NCBI GenBank assembly: GCA_964503885.1
Contig: CAZDCD010000022.1
Coordinates: 1 to 64,000 of the forward strand
Direction: 5' to 3'
Source of the DNA: CAZDCD01 sp964503885
GTDB taxonomy: Bacteria > Bacteroidota > Bacteroidia > Bacteroidales > UBA10428
DNA: 64,000 bases
Part shown: positions 60,828-64,000 of the stretch, piece by piece
Position numbering within the stretch: the first letter of the stretch is position 1
Layout: each line of letters begins with the position of its first letter
Made by a program: the position numbers and the translations under genes
Notes under the pieces: generated by a model
What the model saw: the letters and a program-made list of their open reading frames with translations, nothing else
What the model was told of the DNA's origin: nothing
The model's database searches: none

Positions 60828-61604
60828 TTAATTGAATTTTACCCGTACAGCCGATCCGACCGCCAGGTTAAGCAATTCGGCGGCATTTCCATTATTGATT
60901 GCGACTTCAAGCAATCCTGCAGAATTGAACAACGCCAGCAATTCACCTACGGAGGAATCGGCATATTTCGTATTCAGCCTGTCGATCTTATAATGATTGC
61001 TTTGAATGAAAATATCAAATTTTCTTCCTTTGCCTACTCTTTTGAATACGTCTTCGGTAATGTTTGTAATTGCGTTTGAATACGAGTCGATATACACAAT
61101 ACTTCCATTTATAACCGATTCATCAATAGTTGGCAACATAGGCACCTGCCGGAAAAGCGAATCGTGTTTTTCACCCAGTTCATTCATGCTGCGTCCGTTG
61201 ATCAAACCCGATGCCAGATGACTGAATACAGTAAGTGCCGAAAAGCTGGTGTTATTCTCGCTCTTCAAAGGGTATGCGATCGCTTCCAGCGGTTCGTCAA
61301 CGAACAGCAAGCCGAAGATGCCATTGTCACGGCTGATGAAATACTGGTTATCTGACTTCACCACAACATGGGGTTTGTTGCCTGACTGTTCTGTGTTCAC
61401 TGCTATTATATGAATTGTGCCTTCGGGGTAATTCCGGTAGCAGTTCCTGACCACAAAAGCAGCCTGTGAAATACTGAATGGCTGTATTGAATGCGAAATA
61501 TCCACTATAGTTGCAGCAGGACACGCAGCCAGAATTTTACCTTTCAATGCCCCGATATAATAATCGCCGTTTTTCCAGTCGCTGGTCAATGTAATAACAG
61601 GCAT
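60828..61604 (-). CDS. SAM hydroxide adenosyltransferase (DUF62 family)
   Basis: A 258-residue protein of the DUF62/fluorinase superfamily: ITLTSDWKNGDYYIGALKGKI (N-terminal), IVDISHSIQPFSISQAAFVVRN, GTIHIIAVNT, DNGIFGLLF and the C-terminal IDSYSNAITNI with a beta-barrel domain. Family members cleave S-adenosylmethionine with water, giving adenosine and methionine. It lacks the extra loop of the true fluorinases and chlorinases. It lies upstream of mazG and divergent from phoH. Confidence 0.88.
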   Translation of the reverse strand: MPVITLTSDWKNGDYYIGALKGKILAACPAATIVDISHSIQPFSISQAAFVVRNCYRNYPEGTIHIIAVNTEQSGNKPHVVVKSDNQYFISRDNGIFGLLFVDEPLEAIAYPLKSENNTSFSALTVFSHLASGLINGRSMNELGEKHDSLFRQVPMLPTIDESVINGSIVYIDSYSNAITNITEDVFKRVGKGRKFDIFIQSNHYKIDRLNTKYADSSVGELLALFNSAGLLEVAINNGNAAELLNLAVGSAVRVKFN

Positions 61605-61701
61605 CTGTCCTATCCGGTTTGTTAATTTGCTATCTTTACAGCTAAATGATAAAAAAGATTATTTTGCAGGTTTCAAATGTACTTAATATTCCCCAAATTC
61701 T

Positions 61702-62667
61702 ATGATTGAAAAAACCATATATTTGGAAGGTATTGAACCCCTGTCGATATATGGAGTGAATAACAGCAACCTCGACAGGATCAAATCACTCTTTCCGAAA
61801 ATAAAGATCGTAGCCAGGGGACATGAAATAAAGGTAATCGGTGAAACAATTGAGATCCGGTCGTTTGAAGAAAAAGTCGATGATCTTATCCAGTTTATCC
61901 ATGAAAAAAACAGGCTCTCGGTCGATGATATTGAACAGATCATTCACTCGGAAATAAAATCAGCTGGAAAGCCTGAAGTTCAGCCTGATGATATTATTGT
62001 TTACGGAAATAACGGGAAAGTTGTGAAAGCCCGCACGGTAAATCAACGTAAACTTGTGCAGGAGTATGCCGAAAATGACCTGATTCTTGCCATCGGGCCG
62101 GCAGGTACCGGTAAAACATACACTGCTATTGCATTGGCAGTAAAAGCATTACGGAATAAGTCCATTCAGCGGATCATCCTCACACGTCCTGCAGTGGAAG
62201 CCGGTGAAAACCTTGGATTTCTTCCGGGTGATCTCAAAGAAAAGATGGATCCTTATCTTCAGCCTTTGTATGATGCACTAAGGGATATGATACCTCCGAA
62301 AAAGCTTCAGGGGTATATCGACGAAGGGATCATCGAGATCGCACCGCTGGCATTCATGCGTGGCAGAACGCTTGGCAATGCTTTTGTGATCCTTGATGAA
62401 GGTCAGAATACAACAATTAACCAGTTTAAAATGTTTCTGACAAGGATGGGTAAGAATTCCAAGTTCATTGTTACCGGCGATATCACACAGGTCGACCTTC
62501 CAAAGAAACAGCACAGCGGACTGATAAAAGCGCTCCACCTGCTGAGGAAGATCGAGGGGATCACCACGGTTGAATTTGATACGCGCGATATCATCAGACA
62601 CAGGTTGGTGAAACATATTGTAGATGCATACAACAGGGATTCGGAAAACGAGGAAGGGCACCAGTGA
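61702..62667 (+). CDS. phoH: PhoH-like ATPase
   Basis: A 321-residue cytosolic P-loop protein: an N-terminal KH-like region (LDRIKSLFPKIKIVARGHEIKVIGE), Walker A GPAGTGKTYTAIALAVKAL (near 133-151), RIILTRPAVEAGENLGFLPGDLKEKMDPYLQPLYDAL in blocks, Walker B FVILDEGQNTT, and TGDITQVDLP. PhoH proteins are linked to RNA handling and often sit near ybeY; that gene is not adjacent here. purC follows 195 bp later. Confidence 0.93.
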   Translation: MIEKTIYLEGIEPLSIYGVNNSNLDRIKSLFPKIKIVARGHEIKVIGETIEIRSFEEKVDDLIQFIHEKNRLSVDDIEQIIHSEIKSAGKPEVQPDDIIVYGNNGKVVKARTVNQRKLVQEYAENDLILAIGPAGTGKTYTAIALAVKALRNKSIQRIILTRPAVEAGENLGFLPGDLKEKMDPYLQPLYDALRDMIPPKKLQGYIDEGIIEIAPLAFMRGRTLGNAFVILDEGQNTTINQFKMFLTRMGKNSKFIVTGDITQVDLPKKQHSGLIKALHLLRKIEGITTVEFDTRDIIRHRLVKHIVDAYNRDSENEEGHQ

Positions 62668-62862
62668 TCCTGTCATGCATAAAAAACCGTGGATGAAGGG
62701 TATGCTTAATCAATTTTCAGGCATAAAGTACGAAACAATCCTCAAAAAGGAATATTCATTGCCGGAAAATGTAAGTCCGGGTTGCACCCTGCATCTGAAC
62801 CGGATATTTCAGGATGACGCATCATGAGTATAATAAGTCTTCAAACATAAAAACTACCGTTT

Positions 62863-63816
62863 ATGAAACAGGCAATAACTAGAACTAATTTCAATTTTCC
62901 GGGACAGCAGAACCTATATGTTGGCAAAGTGAGGGATGTATACTCCATCGGAGACCGGTTTTTGATCATGGTAGTCACCGACCGCATCTCGGCCTTCGAT
63001 GTGGTATTGCCAAAAGGAATTCCTTATAAAGGCCAGGTGTTAAACCAGATTGCTTCCAAATTTCTTGATGCTACCCGGGATATCGTGCCCAACTGGAAAT
63101 TGTCCTCTCCTGATCCCATGGTTACAGTGGGTATTAAAGCAGAACCCATTAAGGTTGAGATGGTGATCAGGGGATACCTTACCGGACACGCCTGGCGAGA
63201 ATACCGCTCGGGAAAACGCAGGTTATGCGGTGTAAATTTACCTGATGGAATGGTTGAAAACCAGAAGTTCCCCTCTCCAATAATTACACCGACCACCAAA
63301 GCCTCAGAAGGCCATGATGAAGATATATCCCGTGAAGAAATCCTTGAAAAAGGTTTGGTTTTAGAAAAAGATTACGAGCTCATTGAAAAGTATACCTATG
63401 CCCTCTTTGAGAGAGGTATGGGTATTGCCGCCGGGAAAGGACTTATCCTGGTCGATACTAAATATGAATTTGGAAAAAAAGACGGGAAGGTTTACCTGAT
63501 CGATGAAATTCATACTCCGGATTCATCGCGCTATTTTTATTCTGATGGTTATGAAGACAGGCTGGCCAGGGGAGAAAGCCAGAAACAACTTTCAAAAGAA
63601 TTCCTTCGCCAGTGGCTTATCGAAAGAAATTTCCAGGGAAAACAGGGGCAGGTAGTGCCTGAGATGCCCGATGAATTTGTGACGCAGGTTTCGGACAGGT
63701 ATATTGAACTTTACGAACACATTACTGGCGATACGTTCATAAGGGCAGATACACAGAATATCCTTTCCAGGATCAATAAAAATATCATGGATTTCCTTGA
63801 CAGTGAGGGCCGATAA
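62863..63816 (+). CDS. purC: Phosphoribosylaminoimidazole-succinocarboxamide synthase
   Basis: A 317-residue SAICAR synthetase, the purine step that joins CAIR and aspartate with ATP. GKVRDVYSIGDRFLIMVVTDRISAFDVVLPKGIPYKGQVLNQIA (in blocks) is the family start; VRGYLTGHAWREYRSG-like text near 105-120, TTKASEGHDEDIS and DEIHTPDSSRYFY hold substrate-binding residues. It is of the longer (eukaryote/Bacteroidota-like) form. The 195 bp before it contain only a 67-codon ORF of no recognisable family. Confidence 0.94.
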   Translation: MKQAITRTNFNFPGQQNLYVGKVRDVYSIGDRFLIMVVTDRISAFDVVLPKGIPYKGQVLNQIASKFLDATRDIVPNWKLSSPDPMVTVGIKAEPIKVEMVIRGYLTGHAWREYRSGKRRLCGVNLPDGMVENQKFPSPIITPTTKASEGHDEDISREEILEKGLVLEKDYELIEKYTYALFERGMGIAAGKGLILVDTKYEFGKKDGKVYLIDEIHTPDSSRYFYSDGYEDRLARGESQKQLSKEFLRQWLIERNFQGKQGQVVPEMPDEFVTQVSDRYIELYEHITGDTFIRADTQNILSRINKNIMDFLDSEGR

Positions 63817-63884
63817 ATTTAATTTTATTCTTATTTACGAGTTTCATGAGCTCGAAAGGCCTGTAAAATGGTGATGTCAACATT

Positions 63885-64000
63885 CTAAAACAGGTCCGAC
63901 AGCGAGTAACCTATCCATACGTTGTCTTTGAAATGCGATACGCCGGCATCGGTCCCGATCCATATACTTCCGTCGGTATCCGGGTACATGCATGTGATCC
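63885..64000 (-). CDS. 3' end of a two-component-regulator beta-propeller gene (partial)
   Basis: The minus strand from the window edge reads 37 codons ending in TAG: DTDGSIWIGTDAGVSHFKDN then VWIGYSLSDLF. The pattern D-x-x-G-x-I-W-I-G-T-x-x-G is the Reg_prop blade repeat of Bacteroidota sensor proteins. Since it ends right after a blade, the protein finishes in the propeller and is not a full hybrid kinase. The rest lies outside the window. It is convergent with purC. Confidence 0.7.
   Translation of the reverse strand, partial: ITCMYPDTDGSIWIGTDAGVSHFKDNVWIGYSLSDLF

Noticed and set aside
62624..62827. 67-codon plus-strand ORF between phoH and purC
   Set aside because: It overlaps the end of phoH in another frame, has no recognisable domain and no promoter or ribosome-site support; it could be a relic but cannot be argued for.
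1..64000. tRNA, rRNA or known riboswitch
   Set aside because: I scanned by eye for tRNA T-arm (GGTTCGA) patterns and for familiar leader motifs and found none; a covariance-model search would be needed to exclude weak cases.

Overview
The window reads as a chromosomal piece of a Bacteroidota bacterium (Bacteroidales/Marinilabiliales-like), probably a draft or metagenome scaffold. The evidence is a TonB-dependent receptor with a carboxypeptidase-regulatory N-domain, Bacteroidota-type families (DUF6340-like, HYC_CC_PP, 'GYDIA' GHMP kinase), several TAnnTTTG promoter boxes, weak Shine-Dalgarno use, and two runs of exactly 100 Ns. I saw no rRNA, tRNA, CRISPR array or transposase.

Layout. 0-11 kb: a cellobiose-phosphorylase-type GH94 enzyme, an outer-membrane barrel, a KDPG aldolase/ExuT pair for hexuronate use, a frameshifted DUF2541-like relic, an epimerase/DUF6340 pair, a lysozyme-fold protein and small secreted proteins. 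11.5-15 kb: an MprF-type protein and a DUF998 protein. 14.9-25.9 kb: nine minus-strand genes, mostly overlapping or a few bases apart, joining the leucine-catabolic steps acyl-CoA dehydrogenase, methylcrotonyl-CoA carboxylase (both subunits) and methylglutaconyl-CoA hydratase to HMG-CoA reductase, three GHMP-family mevalonate enzymes and type 2 IPP isomerase. HMG-CoA lyase and HMG-CoA synthase are both absent from the cluster, so it reads as a route from leucine through HMG-CoA to mevalonate and isopentenyl diphosphate. This is the most interesting system in the window.

26-33 kb: a small NUMOD1-like protein beside an assembly artefact, a two-domain M16 peptidase lipoprotein and a TonB-dependent receptor. 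33-48 kb: a copper/silver island entirely on the minus strand: CusA/CusB/TolC efflux, a CopA ATPase with three metal-binding motifs, two Met-rich exported paralogues, an HMA-domain protein, an AraC regulator fused to an HMA-like sensor, a PII-like protein, a SHOCT protein, a frameshifted DUF302 gene and a HYC_CC_PP protein. 48-52 kb: a SpoIIE-type phosphatase and a STAS protein (partner-switching parts), DUF2892, YciI and HAD proteins. 52-54 kb: homoserine dehydrogenase.

54-60 kb: a sigma-70-family factor, a TPR-CHAT protease cut by the second N run, a 45-residue double-glycine-leader peptide, an 80-bp tandem repeat array, a membrane-anchored TPR protein that looks like an anti-sigma factor, and an orphan histidine kinase. 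This may be a second uncharacterised module. 60-64 kb: housekeeping genes mazG, a DUF62 SAM hydrolase, phoH and purC, then the 3' end of a beta-propeller sensor gene. Three copies of a modular, hairpin-rich intergenic repeat lie at the left edge, near 26.2 kb and near 30.0 kb.
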